Part shown: positions 22,501 to 22,753 of the stretch, piece after piece
How positions within the stretch are numbered: the first letter of the stretch is position 1
Layout of the letters: each line of letters begins with the position of its first letter
DNA from: Chitinispirillales bacterium
GTDB taxonomy: Bacteria > Fibrobacterota > Chitinivibrionia > Chitinivibrionales > Chitinivibrionaceae
Length of the DNA stretch: 22,753 bases
Direction of reading: 5' to 3'
Assembly: GCA_031254455.1 (NCBI GenBank)
Contig: JAIRUI010000111.1
Span: 1-22,753 of the forward strand
Translations under genes and position numbers: made by a program
The notes under the pieces: generated by a model
Told to the model about the DNA's origin: nothing
Seen by the model: only the letters and a program-made list of their open reading frames with translations
Databases searched by the model: none

Positions 22501-22687
22501 ATACGAAAAATATAAAAATAATAACGTGTACAAAACTATTAAAAAATGAGAATTTTCTATGAAAATTAACAAATTTGATTTAATTCGCCTGCGCGCAATA
22601 TGGAGGGGAATTTGGGACAAAATAGGAAATAATAAGGTTCAATCCTAGTTAAACAAAAATTATTTTGTTGTAATACTCGGAGGGACA

Positions 22688-22753
22688 ATGGAAAACAAAT
22701 ATATAATTCGTTCAAGAATTTCAGAGCATAAATTTAGGGAGATTCTAAAGATA
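22688..22753 (+). CDS. N-terminus of an IS1595-type transposase (cut by window end)
   Basis: GGAGGG lies three bases before an ATG that opens 22 codons to the end of the window. The product starts MENKYIIRSRISEHKFREIL. The R-x-R-I-S-E-x-K-F-R-E-I-L pattern is how many IS1595/ISNCY-type transposases with a zinc-ribbon start, just before a helix-turn-helix. The catalytic DDE part would be beyond the window, so whether the gene is intact is unknown. With only 22 residues the call rests on pattern memory. Confidence 0.45.
   Translation, partial: MENKYIIRSRISEHKFREILKI

Larger units (their letters stand above)
22085..22687. other. Intergenic region of about 600 bases between the DUF pair and the transposase
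   Basis: Contents from left to right: an extended -10 for the leftward pair, the perfect rightward promoter, the candidate RNA with its hairpins, an AT hairpin AATTTTC-tat-GAAAATT (22551-22567), and a 29-codon ORF (22559-22648, starting MKINKFDLIRLRAIWRGIWD) with only a weak GAG upstream. The left end of an insertion sequence probably lies in the last 150 bases, but I cannot fix its inverted repeat. Confidence 0.5.

Noticed and set aside
22332..22562. Plus-strand 76-codon ORF in the same region
   Set aside because: No Shine-Dalgarno and low-complexity composition (Thr, Pro, Gln, Lys) that follows the C-rich tract; no protein-like pattern.
22336..22620. Minus-strand 94-codon ORF through the C-rich region
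   Set aside because: It starts with TTG without a ribosome site. Its Gly/Phe-rich end is just the translation of the G-rich strand, and its N-terminal half lies over the small ORF and likely insertion-sequence end.
22628..22650. GGTTCAATCC resembling a tRNA T-arm
   Set aside because: The flanking bases do not pair as a T-stem and no acceptor or anticodon arms exist around it.
1..22753. CRISPR arrays, rRNA genes and a replication origin
   Set aside because: No regularly spaced direct repeats, rRNA core motifs or DnaA-box clusters were seen on either strand.

Overview
The window reads as a chromosomal segment of a moderately AT-rich, diderm, motile bacterium. Evidence for an outer membrane is an MCE/MlaD protein with a PqiC-like lipoprotein, a LolA-like protein and a PorV-like beta-barrel. 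Three secreted proteins carry, or may carry, C-terminal beta-sandwich tails of the kind seen in the FCB group (Bacteroidota/Fibrobacterota). I lean towards a Fibrobacterota-like lineage, but that placement is inference from protein style, not from a marker phylogeny.

Left part (1-6702): the 3' end of a chemotaxis receptor and a large secreted M6-metalloprotease-like protein meet at a shared hairpin terminator. The M6 zinc motif is destroyed. Divergent from it are folE and slyX, which overlap in an ATGA, then a 4-OT tautomerase and a membrane-anchored protein with an AgmX/TonB-like C-terminus.

Middle (6826-16337): a coupled mlaD-like/lipoprotein pair; a convergent xylose-isomerase-like TIM-barrel protein; a TrpR-family regulator overlapping gmk by 25 nt, followed by a membrane-anchored Ser/Thr kinase; a type IV pilin-like gene; trxA and metK; murA with the catalytic Cys replaced by Asp; and an MFS transporter.

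Right-middle (16371-20496): a tightly packed minus-strand cluster. In transcription order it holds a 31-codon, extremely basic AURKAIP1/COX24 (bS22-like) gene too short for most gene callers, a small secreted protein with a possible sorting tail, a LolA-like protein, a propeller protein with a FlgD-like tail, a PorV-like barrel and tadA. It looks like an envelope/secretion cluster flanked by translation genes.

Right end (20784-22753) is more AT-rich and looks acquired. An overlapping pair (a DUF6978-like protein and a DUF1828/DUF1829-like protein) sits opposite a perfect TTGACA-N17-TATAAT promoter that fires into about 480 bases without a credible gene but with several hairpins. The window ends inside what looks like the first codons of an IS1595-type transposase. 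This accessory module, with its possible non-coding RNA, is the best candidate for undescribed biology here.
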